From Lutjanus erythropterus (Eukaryota > Chordata > Actinopteri > Lutjaniformes > Lutjanidae): a DNA stretch of 64,000 nucleotides. A program made the position numbers and the translations under genes. The stretch spans positions 771,051 through 835,050 of the forward strand of contig CM034602.1 in assembly GCA_020091685.1 (NCBI GenBank). The letters run 5' to 3'. The first letter of the stretch is position 1. Each line of letters begins with the position of its first letter. This document shows, piece by piece, positions 1 to 8,724 of this stretch. The notes under the pieces were generated by a model, which was not told the origin of the DNA, did no database searches, and saw only the letters and a program-made list of their open reading frames with translations.

Positions 1-210
1 TTTTCCCTCCCTGCAGCTGACAGCAGGTACTTCTGTTCCTCCTCCTCCTGGTTGCCATGGAGACGTGTGTTGGTTTCCTCTCAGAGGAGTCTCTCAGCCG
101 GCTGATTAAATCAGGCGTCTCCTCGGGGGAGACGCAGCCTGTTTGCTGTAATGGCAACACTTTAACATCCTCACTTGTGTGTGTTTCAGCTTCCAGCTGT
201 TCCAGCTCAC

Positions 211-211
<1 letters not shown>

Positions 212-260
<49 letters not shown>
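212..260. repeat. (CA)n microsatellite
   Basis: About 24 CA units. Confidence 0.98.
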
Positions 261-262
<2 letters not shown>

Positions 263-367
263 GCATCTTGACTGAGAGGACAGATCAGGATGATGGGGGT
301 CCTGCAGGACGTCCCAGAGAGTCTTCAAACTGCTCGAACAAACTTTGAGTTTGACGACAGAAAATGT

Positions 368-610
368 TTAATGAATATTTTCTGGTTTCTTTCCTTTCTG
401 ACAGTAAACTGAATATCTTTGAGTTGAGGACAAAACAAGACATTTGAGGATGACATCTTGGACTCTGATCAACATTTTCTGACATTTTATGGACCAAACA
501 ACTGATCGATTAGTGGAAAAATTATTGTCGGATTGATCACTAGTTGAAAAATAGGTCCAAATGTGAGAACAGGTACTGGTCTGTGTGTTCCACCTGTTCC
601 ACGACGAGAC
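368..610. repeat. foldback (hairpin) repeat family, copy
   Basis: Carries TCTGACAGTAAACTGAATAT, GATTAGTGGAAAAATTATTG, TTGATCACTAGTTGAAAAATAG and ACCTGTTCC. The same phrases, often as their reverse complements, occur at eleven or more other places in the window. Confidence 0.65.
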
Positions 611-851
611 TGTGACAGGATCACTTAACATTTCCCTGCTGGTCAGCGTGTCTCCACCACGACCGCCTCCTCTTCAATGAAATATATGCAAATTTTAAGA
701 AAATCATATTCCTCTGCAGCCACAATCCATTTTCACTTCCTCCGTCTGTGGAAACACCACGACACCTGCAACACGTGCGTCAACACACGACTGACAGCTT
801 TACTTTTGCTCCTCCTCCTCTTCTCCTCCAGGATCAGCTGGAAAAGTCATC

Positions 852-1110
852 AGTCCCTCCAGGAAGTTCGTTTCTGTGCAACCTTGCAACTTTGACCAAA
901 CTCCCTTGCAAAAGTCACACATGTACGTCTCAAAGAACCAATTCAATGTCTTGTTTTGTTAGTCACTGTTTTTTACATTTATAGATTTCTGTTTTTTAAT
1001 GAATTATACAAAAAGTGCAATTCTCTTTTGCAATTTTCTCTTGATCCTGCAGTTTCATTGCAAAAAAGCCTAAAAGCATTGAAACACACGCTGCAGTTTT
1101 TTAGAAAAGC
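852..1110 (+). repeat. CAGTCCCTCCAGGA family copy, internally deleted
   Basis: Starts CAGTCCCTCCAGGAAGTTCG and continues with GTGCAACCTTGCAACTTTGA and a CAAAAAAGCC end. It lacks the middle part present at 12788-13385. Confidence 0.6.
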
Positions 1111-2218
1111 TGCCAAGCCCTGCCAAACTGGATGGACCGATTCATCATCACAAAGCTGAAAACAGGCTGTTTTTCAGACTTTTTAAGAAACATGGTGACG
1201 TAGATGTGAAGATCTTACAGAATCTCATGCATTGTTTGGGATTAATGACACCAACAACTCAAAGATTGATAATATCACAATAAGAAGTCCACTACTCCAG
1301 CTTCTTAAATGTGAATATTTCCTGAATAAACTGAAGATCTCTGAGGGCCCCGGAGTTAACGAGTGTATTTTTCTCTCACATCATTTAATTAAATATTACT
1401 TAAGTGAGACAGGAAATACACTGTTAGAAAGACAAAGGTAAAGAGAGAGATCCTGGATTGTTTTTGTTTCTTTAGTTATTGTATTTTTATTTGTTTTTAC
1501 TTTTTCCTTATTGCTGTTAATGTCGTCTGTTAGTTATGGGACTATTTCATTTAGTGAAACGTGAATCATTTTACCTTTTTATGAGCAGTTTGGGAAAAAA
1601 GTACAAGTGCCCTTTTTGTTAGCTCAAGTTTTCAGATCCTGAGAGGTTTAAATGGGGCCGATACATAACTTTGACTTGAAGAACAATGATTTGGTTTCTC
1701 TGTTGGCTATAAATTTTTAATATGTGATGCTGTGAAGGATTTCAGGCACTTTTAATGGAGGCATTTAAAAGAAAGAAATGAGGAGAGAATTCTAATTGAT
1801 AAATGTGACACATACTGAGCAGATAACGGGACAGAAGGCGTCGCTCTGGTCCGAGGAGTGTGTGTTGTTCTGGGAGGCTCCTCGTTGACAGAGGCGTTGT
1901 GTTTGTGGTGCCTGACCGCCCCGAGAGCCTCCGAACGCACGAGGAAACAGAAAACACAGCAAGCGCCCGAGCCAAAACACACAAGATGCTGCGTATTCAG
2001 AGCTGCTGGAGCGGACGGAGGCCGAGAGCTGCATGTTAACTACACGCCGTCTGCTGAGCGACTGAAGTTAACATGAAGAGTCTGCAGAGAGAAAAACACT
2101 CACAGGGAGCCTTTAAAAGATCCACAAGTTCTGTTCTCTTCAATCAGATTAAAATGTTCTGGTGTTCTGTTTTCAGTTTCCTCTTCTTATCTTTGTTTTT
2201 TATTTCCTTTTGCTCTGG

Positions 2219-2271
<53 letters not shown>
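2219..2271. repeat. (GT)n microsatellite
   Basis: About 26 GT units. Confidence 0.98.
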
Positions 2272-2274
<3 letters not shown>

Positions 2275-2384
2275 GATATGACAGCAGAACAACAATTGAT
2301 GATCAGTGTATTCATGAAACTTACATAAACCTTTTGATCTGAGGTTTAAACAAATACAAAACTCCATTGACAAAATCAGTAAAT

Positions 2385-2640
2385 GTAGTTCTCAGAACAC
2401 AGGAGTTGTTTTTCTGCTGCTGCCTCCATCTGTTAGTTTGTTTGTGTTATTTTGTGACTTTAACACTTTAAAAAGGACAGTTTTGATTGACAGAAGTCAC
2501 AGAACAACACAAACAAACTAACTAAAAGAACAAGCAGCTCCTGTCTTCTGTTCACTAAAATTTAAGTCATTTGAACAAATTTTGTCACTGAGGTTTGGTT
2601 GGTTTGGAGAGATGAGTGATATTTGTCTTATATAATGGTG
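2385..2640. repeat. fragment of the TTAA-flanked transposon family
   Basis: Shares CTGCCTCCATCTGTTAGTTT, TTATTTTGTGACTTTAACAC and GGTTTGGTTGGTTTGGAGAG with 29400-29640, in inverted arrangement internally. Confidence 0.6.
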
Positions 2641-3560
2641 GTTCTTGATAAAACCTGTTGGGTGGGTTCTAGCTACAAGCTAGGAATATACAACAGTATT
2701 TGACAGAACCTGCTACGTGAATTCTACATAGAACCCTTAGAGAGTATAGAATGCTGAGAACCCCTTTCTAGTCTGAGTGGGTTCTACATGAAACCCTTGG
2801 AACATAAAAGGGTCCTGGGTAGAACTTGCTAGGTGAGTTCTAGATAAAATCCTTGTAACATAAAATGGGTTCTCAGTAGAACCACCTGACTGGGCTCTAG
2901 AAAAACCCTTGGAATATATAAGAATTCTTGACAGAACCCGCTGGTTGGGTTCCAAATAGAACCCTTGGAGTGTAAAAGGGGTTCTTAGAACTCTACACTC
3001 CCTGGGTAGTTTCTAGAAAAGCCCACGGAATACAAAAGGGTTCTAGGTGGAACCCACTGGATGACTTCTAGATAAAATCCTTCGGACATAAAAGGGGTTC
3101 TCAGTGGAACCATCTGAGTAGGTTCTAGATAAAACCCTTAGAATATGAAAGGGTTTTCAGTAGACCCCTATGAGTGGGTTCTAGATGAAACCCTCCAAAT
3201 GTAAAATGGTTCTTGGTAGAACCCACTGGATAAGTTCTAGATAAAATGCTTGGAACATAAAGAGGTGCTCAGTAGAACTTCTTTTGGCACCCTAAGAAGA
3301 TGGAAAAATTCAACCCCCAGAGGGGGTTCTAGGTGGAACCATTGCATTATAGAAGAGTTCTCCTTTAGAACCTTTCACAGGGGGACTGAAACCTTTCACA
3401 AATGGTCCTGGGTATAACCCTCTCTGTTGGGTTCTAAGTAGAACTTTTTGAAAGGGTCTAGGTGGAACCTTAATTGAACACCAGGAACCAAAAAGAGTTC
3501 TCCTATGTGGACAAGCAGAAGAACCCTTTATGGTTCTAGCTAGAACCTTTATTTCTAAAA
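2640..3560. repeat. tandem array, unit 56 bp, about 16 copies
   Basis: Units read roughly TTCTAGGTGGAACCCACTGG, a 16-nt ATGACTTCTAGATAAA-like middle, then ATCCTTGGAACATAAAAGGG. Each holds several GGTTCT / AGAACC inverted pairs. Units at the right end are more diverged. Confidence 0.85.
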
Positions 3561-3639
3561 GTGTTGTGTTTCATGTCGCCTGTGAATTATGAAGGAAAAT
3601 GTAACAATGTTTCAGTGGCCCCCACTCTCCCCCACCCAC

Positions 3640-3870
3640 ATATTCCAGTAATTGAGTAAATGTACTCAGTTACTTTCCACCACTACAGTAGTATCTACTG
3701 TACAATACTGACAGCACTATTATTACACGCTGATACTGTTTCTATATTACAAGTACTCCAGTACTCAGTACAGTTACATGTAACTGAGTATCAGCAGTAA
3801 TTCCTCTGATACTTGTAATCTATTGATTACAGTACAGTAAAAGGTACCAGCAGTACTACAGTACTACATC
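3640..3870. repeat. interspersed repeat, GTACTCAGTTAC type
   Basis: ATTGAGTAAATGTACTCAGT and TACTTTCCACCACTAC are hallmark phrases of a very common fish repeat, here with many GTACT permutations. Clade not assigned. Confidence 0.55.
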
Positions 3871-3925
3871 ATCAGCAGCGGGTCCTCACACACACTCACA
3901 GCTTTAATACGACACACAGTCTTAC

Positions 3926-4105
3926 CTCAGTGTATCCTACAGTCTTCACTCAGGTCCGCTGATGTCCAGTCTGTCCGTTAACTCTCCGTCTGTCCTCCGT
4001 CTGTCCCACAGCACCGACCGAGCGGACCGGAGCCGCTGCTGCTGCTGGAGAGCTCCGGAGCTGCTGCGTCAAGTTCACCCCATTTAACACACATCAGACC
4101 GGAAG
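3926..4105 (-). promoter_or_regulatory. candidate promoter and first exon of an unidentified minus-strand gene
   Basis: A GC-rich block with GTCACTTCCGGTC (ETS/GABP-type site, 4098-4109) is followed on the minus strand by about 170 nt of GC-rich sequence with a CAG repeat. It ends at CACTGAG / GTAAGACTG (donor at 3925). The arrangement fits a TATA-less CpG promoter and non-coding exon 1 of a gene running off the left edge. No coding exon is recognised in 1-3925. Confidence 0.45.
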
Positions 4106-4465
4106 TGACAGGAAACCACCTTCAAAATAAAGCCTGTCAGATAGGAGAAATCAAAATAAAAGCGTGGGAAAATGTGAAATGAGCAAACCAAAATTATTTA
4201 AAGACAACTGAAGCATTAAAGTAGGTGTTATTAGATAACTGAAATAAAATAAAATAATAATAATAATAAAAATCAGAATTTAACAAATAGGCTACAGGAA
4301 ACGTCTTCAGCTTCAGTCTGAAGTTAAAGTTAAAGTGGGACGTGTTCCTGACAGAGTCCTGCTCTGAGCTCATTAAATCCCTGACAAACACACACAGTGT
4401 CATAATGATTTAAAAAAGAAGAAGCAAAAACAGAAACTGACACTGAAAATAAAATCTTAAGATTT

Positions 4466-4765
4466 CCATCCATCCATTTTCTTCCGCTTTCATCCGGGGC
4501 CGGGTCGCAGGGACAGCAGTCCAGCCCAGACTTCCCTCTCCCTGGACACTTCCTCCAGGTCTTCCAGGAGGATCCCAAGGCGTTTCCAGGCCAGCCGAGT
4601 GACATAGTCCCTCCAGCGTGTCCTGGGTCTTCCCCGGGGCCTCCTCCCAGTGGGACATGTCCAGAACACCTCCCTGGGGAGGCGTCCAGGAGGCATCTGA
4701 TATAGATGCCAGAGCCACCTCAGCTGACTCCTCTCGACGTGGAGGAGCAGCGGCTCTACTCCGAT
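4466..4765 (-). mobile_element. non-LTR retrotransposon (LINE) 3' end, truncated
   Basis: Minus-strand translation gives HVERSQLRWLWHLYQMPPGR, LPREVFWTCPTGRRPRGRPR and TRWRDYVTRLAWKRLG, the typical C-terminal end of a fish LINE polymerase. It is followed by a GGATGGATGG-type tail (CCATCCATCCATTTTCTTCC on the plus strand). It is 5' truncated. A CR1/Rex1-like or L2-like clade is likely but was not resolved. Confidence 0.75.
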
Positions 4766-6855
4766 GATTAAAAACATTTTTGACAATAAAAAAAATAACT
4801 AAACGTTTTTAAATCATAAAAACTAAACTAAAAGTAAACATTTCAAACAGTAAAACATAAACTTAAAAACACACATACTGTAGTGTGAAGAACTGTATTG
4901 TATGAACATGAATGAGTATTTTCATTATCAGTTAGCCTGCTGTTTATTTTTTATTTTAGAAATTAATCTAATTGTTTAAATTAGATTAATTAATTGTCTA
5001 ATTATTTAAATGTAAAGAAACAGTGAAAAAATGAAATTTTCTCATAGCTTAATTGTTTTTTGTCCAGCCCTCAGTCCTACATGCAGCCGTTTGTATTTTG
5101 TGAGTTTCATGGTCTCTGTAAGTTCTTCTGCACACTTTGGAAGGGGAGGGAGAAACGAGGTGTTTGCAATCTGCAACGTCACCACTAGATGCCATTAAAT
5201 CCTACACACTGGTCATTTAAATTAACAAATCAGGTCATTTATAAAACTGTTCTCTGCTGCAGGGTCACATCACATGACCTCCAGTGTTTCTGGAGGATAT
5301 AAATTATTCTAGTAACATGATTTTAAACAAAAATCAAAAATAAAAGTCAAAATGAAAATTAAAGACTCCCAGTTCTGATCAGAAGATTCAGATTCCCTCT
5401 GAGCTGAAAACCACATCTCATGATCTGCTCTTCAATCTGCACCCAAACATCCTGTGAGTTTACTGAAAAACAGAAGCTGTGAGGTGGGCGGAGTCATGTT
5501 TGTATTTCCTGATGATTTCCAGGTAAAAGTCTCAGCAGGTACAACAAGACTGACAGCAAATAAGAGCAGAACTCTGTGCTCAGCTCAGTGAAAAACTACA
5601 GCTTTGTTTTTCTGTGTGTGATTTGGGTGAACTGAGCCTTTAATCAGGCTGCAGCTGACGGTTCACAGTGCAGCAGCGCCTCTCTGTGGTTAAACAACAA
5701 CACTACAGTCTGCTGACTGTGTGAAAAAGGTTTTGTATTGTACTCGTTTACGTTGTTTTTTGGCCTCTTGCATCTTTTACATCGTTTTTGTCTTGTTTCT
5801 TTTTTACTTTGCATCTTGTTACGTCTTTTCCTTTGTTCTGTTACTTCTTTCACATTGTTTTCTCCTTGACACATCTGATTTAATTTTCACCTTATGTCTT
5901 TTATTTCATTTTGATTTTGTGATGTCTTTTACATCATTACCTTCTGTGATTTTTGGTGACCTTTGTTTTGGTAAACATTGTAAGGTGGTTGCAGTTTGGT
6001 TTGGGTTTCAGCTGAATGTGTGTGTGACAGAAACATGGGGTGAACCCAAACATTGAGTCCAAATGTTTGGTTTTTTTGTCTGATCTTTGGTCTAAAAGTA
6101 AAAACATGAAATAAAAGCAGTAAATGTTCAAACTGCAGAAGACTGGAAACAGTGTTTTTGACACTTTGTGTGAAAGTAAAAAGAGATAAAAAGTTTTTCC
6201 AGTGTAGTTGAAGACTAACGTGTCAGCGGCTGCAGTCTGACTCTTTTCCTATTTGTGACTTTGTAACACTGAAGCTGCTGGAAGAGAAAGTGGACGTGAC
6301 ATCACAGAACTAAATGGAACCTGCAGTTTTGAACATTTTGCTGAATTTCTTTCATGTTAAACTCGCCATGTGAAGTAGCTGAAGACTTTGGCTCCATCTG
6401 GTGGTCGTACTGAGAATGACTACATCCTCACACCACCTTCACCAGCTGCAGCATCAAAGTGATCAACACACATTACAGAAATGATCCCTGCAGAGAAAAA
6501 CCTTTCTGTTAAAGATTAAGATCGTTGACTCCATTTACAGGAAGTCATTTAACACTTTATAACAAACTTCATTCAAACTGGACACTGAAATCTTCAAGAG
6601 GACACACTCAGAACAGGATGTTGGGGCTGTATTCTTTTCCAAAATAAAAGTTCAAAATTAAAATTGATGTTTGCACAAGAAACCTGATGGAAATGAGCCA
6701 AGAGACAGGTCAAATATGAAACGTGTTTAGATATGTCACGAGATATTTCATATAACCTTATGATTAATTACTGAAGTGAAGAGTGTTAAAGTTCCAGTGG
6801 ACAGGTCTTGACCACTGAAAACAAATATTTTCTTTTAACCAAATCTTGATGATTT

Positions 6856-7122
6856 ATTTTTATGGGTTCTGAAAAGAACACGTTGTTGTTGTTGTAATTG
6901 GCCTGTGCACTTTGATTTTATCATTTTGTGCAATTTTTGCAAAACTTCTCAGGTGACCTTCTTCTTCATTTTTGTAAAGCTGAGCCTTTCTGGTGAGGTT
7001 AGTTCAGATACTCGGGACAGAGGGTGGTTTCGTTCTCTCTGGAACATGCTGCCTTTGATTTATACTGAATGATACAAAAGAAACTGACACTTTCTTTTGC
7101 AATTTTCTCCTGTTCCTACAAT
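6856..7122 (+). repeat. CAGTCCCTCCAGGA family copy, 5' truncated
   Basis: Matches the middle of the family: TGGGTTCTGAAAAGAACAC, TGTGCACTTTGATTTTATC and TTTTGCAATTTTCTCCTGTT. Confidence 0.55.
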
Positions 7123-7149
7123 TCACTCCAGTGAATCTGAACTGTTCTT

Positions 7150-7417
7150 TTAATACAACAGACAACAACACAAACACACTAACAGATGGAGGCAACAGAC
7201 CAACAACTGCTGTGTTCTGTCAGATAAAATGACTGATTTTATGAATGGAGTTTGGTTGGTTTGTTGAGAGTGATGTATGTCTTATATGTTAGTTTCCTGT
7301 CAGGAATGTCTGTCTGACAGAAAGGTAAAGAGGTGAAAGTATTCCAAATATAGTGTACACTTTAACACAACCTGCCTCACAACAAACCCTCTTCAAATAA
7401 TGTGAACTATCCCTTTA
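7150..7417. repeat. right-end fragment of the TTAA-flanked transposon family
   Basis: Co-linear with 29545-29810 and ends GTGAACTATCCCTTTAA, the family's terminus. Confidence 0.6.
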
Positions 7418-7582
7418 AAAAGTCTCCTCTTTTAGTTTTAAAGCGACTCGTTCCTCACTTGTTAGCTCAGTGTTGCTTTGAACTCTCACACATGTTGAAC
7501 TCTCTCTCCATCGTGTCTTTGGCGTTTTCTTGGGTGAATAAATGATGACTCAGAGGTCGGGCGCCGTTCCACCAGCTACAGG

Positions 7583-7588
7583 TTTAAT
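7583..7588 (-). terminator. candidate poly(A) signal ATTAAA of znf609
   Basis: Minus-strand ATTAAA, the second most common vertebrate signal, with a CCTGTAGCTGGTGG cleavage and GT-rich context within 20 nt. No AATAAA is seen on the minus strand between here and the stop codon. RNA 3' end data would decide. Confidence 0.35.
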
Positions 7589-7692
7589 ATCAGATCAACA
7601 ACAGTAGAAAAACAGAGGCAGAGGCTACCAGACAAAAAGAAGAGTAGGAAACAGCATCCAACAGGCTCTTTAAAATAATTCCTCTGTACAGT

Positions 7693-7696
<4 letters not shown>

Positions 7697-7732
<36 letters not shown>
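7697..7732. repeat. (CA)n microsatellite in the znf609 3' UTR
   Basis: About 18 CA units. Confidence 0.98.
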
Positions 7733-7734
<2 letters not shown>

Positions 7735-8350
7735 CAGTACAGCTACACACTGAGGAGGAGGAGTCTGAGGATGCAGCATCAGTCCCAACGCTGCCCTCTG
7801 ATTGGTCCGTCCTCCTCCGTCCACAGTTTCTTTTTATCTCCAGGTCAAATCATCATGGTGGAGAAAGTCTGGAGGTCAGAGGACGTCCTACACGCCACCA
7901 CCGCCATTGCCATAACAACTCCTCCTCCTCATCTTCCTCTTCCTCCAGCAGCGTCTCGACTGTCTCCACCCACCACGTCCTCTTTGTCCTCTCAGTCTGC
8001 CCACCCACCCAAGCACCGCGGTGCCATCTGGAACCAGCAGTGGAACCAGTGGAACCAGTATCAGGCCTCCAATCCTCTGGCGAGCAGGGGGCGCAGCAGC
8101 CGGCCGGGACGTCCAGGAAGAGAAATCAAACGTACACAAACACCATTGAACTGATGTCGAAACAGAAATGCTTCCTCATGTGATCCGGTCACATGACTCC
8201 GGGTGAGGGTGGAGGTCAGCCAATCAGGTGTGCCTGCAGACAGGTGAGAGGACAGGATTGGTCTTTTATAAAAGAGTTAGAAAAGACATTCATAAAAGTT
8301 TCTCTACAAACAACTAATTGATCAGTGGAAAAATTTTTGCCAGATTGATC

Positions 8351-8444
8351 TCCAGTTGAAAAACGGGTCCAAACATGTGAAAACAGGACGTCCGTCTGTG
8401 ATCTCCTCCTGTTCTCACATGTTTGGACCCGTTTTTCAACTGGA
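8351..8444. repeat. 38-bp near-perfect inverted repeat in the znf609 3' UTR
   Basis: Arms 8351-8388 and 8407-8444 pair at 37 of 38 positions around an 18-nt loop; the arms start TCCAGTTGAAAAACGGGTCC. It belongs to the foldback repeat family listed elsewhere in the window. In the znf609 transcript it would form a long hairpin. Confidence 0.85.
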
Positions 8445-8580
8445 CAGAATTCATTCATCAATCATTCTTATTTTAGTTCTTTTAGTTCTTCAGAGAAGAC
8501 TAACTATGCTGATGTTTGACCACTGGGTGGAGCTGCAGACCGACAAACACACTGCAGTGGACAGCAGAAGACACACAAGT

Positions 8581-8582
<2 letters not shown>

Positions 8583-8623
<41 letters not shown>

Positions 8624-8634
8624 CACGCGCGCAC
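8583..8634. repeat. (GT)n followed by alternating GC/GT in the znf609 3' UTR
   Basis: GT units run into GCGTGCACGCGCGCACG, a strictly alternating purine-pyrimidine tract just after the stop codon. Confidence 0.95.
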
Positions 8635-8650
8635 GTATGTCTTACCGTTC

Positions 8651-8724
8651 TCACCTCCGTGCGGGGGGGTACATGGACGGAGCAGATGCTTGCTGACTGG
8701 CGACGATGGCTGAGGAGGAGAGAC
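8651..8724 (-). CDS. znf609: znf609 last coding exon (residues 1320-1343 and stop)
   Basis: A 74-nt coding end follows the acceptor TGTCTGTCTCTCAG. It reads [19 protein letters not shown] then PPARR and TGA at 8651-8653. This is the counterpart of the mammalian C-terminus (GLSSTAIVASQQ.. YPPPRR). The phase matches exon 7. The coding part is short and lies in a frame not obvious from long-ORF scanning, so it was found by homology to the family end. A GT microsatellite begins about 17 nt after the stop on the transcript. Confidence 0.92.

Larger units (their letters stand above)
1..3600. other. left-edge region, no recognised coding sequence
   Basis: Holds a CA run (212-260), foldback copy (368-610), CAGTCCCTCC-family copy (852-1110), GT run (2219-2271), TTAA-family fragment (2385-2640) and the 56-bp array. 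If the promoter at about 4.1 kb is real, this is its first intron. 1120-2200 shows nothing recognisable. Confidence 0.6.
4110..7569. other. intergenic region downstream of znf609
   Basis: Between the candidate promoter at about 4.1 kb and the znf609 3' UTR. Apart from the LINE end (4466-4765) and the repeats at 6856-7417, it is AT-rich anonymous sequence. 5730-5940 is a low-complexity run of TCTTTTACATCATTTT-like phrases that opens a frame by composition only. Confidence 0.6.
7570..8650 (-). other. znf609: znf609 3' UTR (probable extent)
   Basis: Sequence downstream of the stop on the minus strand. It contains a GT/CA microsatellite with a CG-alternating end (8583-8634), a 38-bp foldback (8351-8444), a GC-rich non-repetitive stretch (7860-8140) and a second CA run (7697-7732). 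The 3' limit is inferred from an ATTAAA at 7583-7588 (minus strand) followed by a GT-rich stretch. A longer UTR using signals further left cannot be excluded. Confidence 0.45.

Noticed and set aside
52-66. GTTGCCATGGAGAC, similar to an RFX X-box
   Set aside because: Two positions of the second half-site differ from consensus and no promoter context is visible, so it may be chance.
5721-6056. 111-codon hydrophobic open frame
   Set aside because: It arises from low-complexity TCTTTTACATC-like repeats (Phe/Leu-rich). There is no signal of coding constraint.
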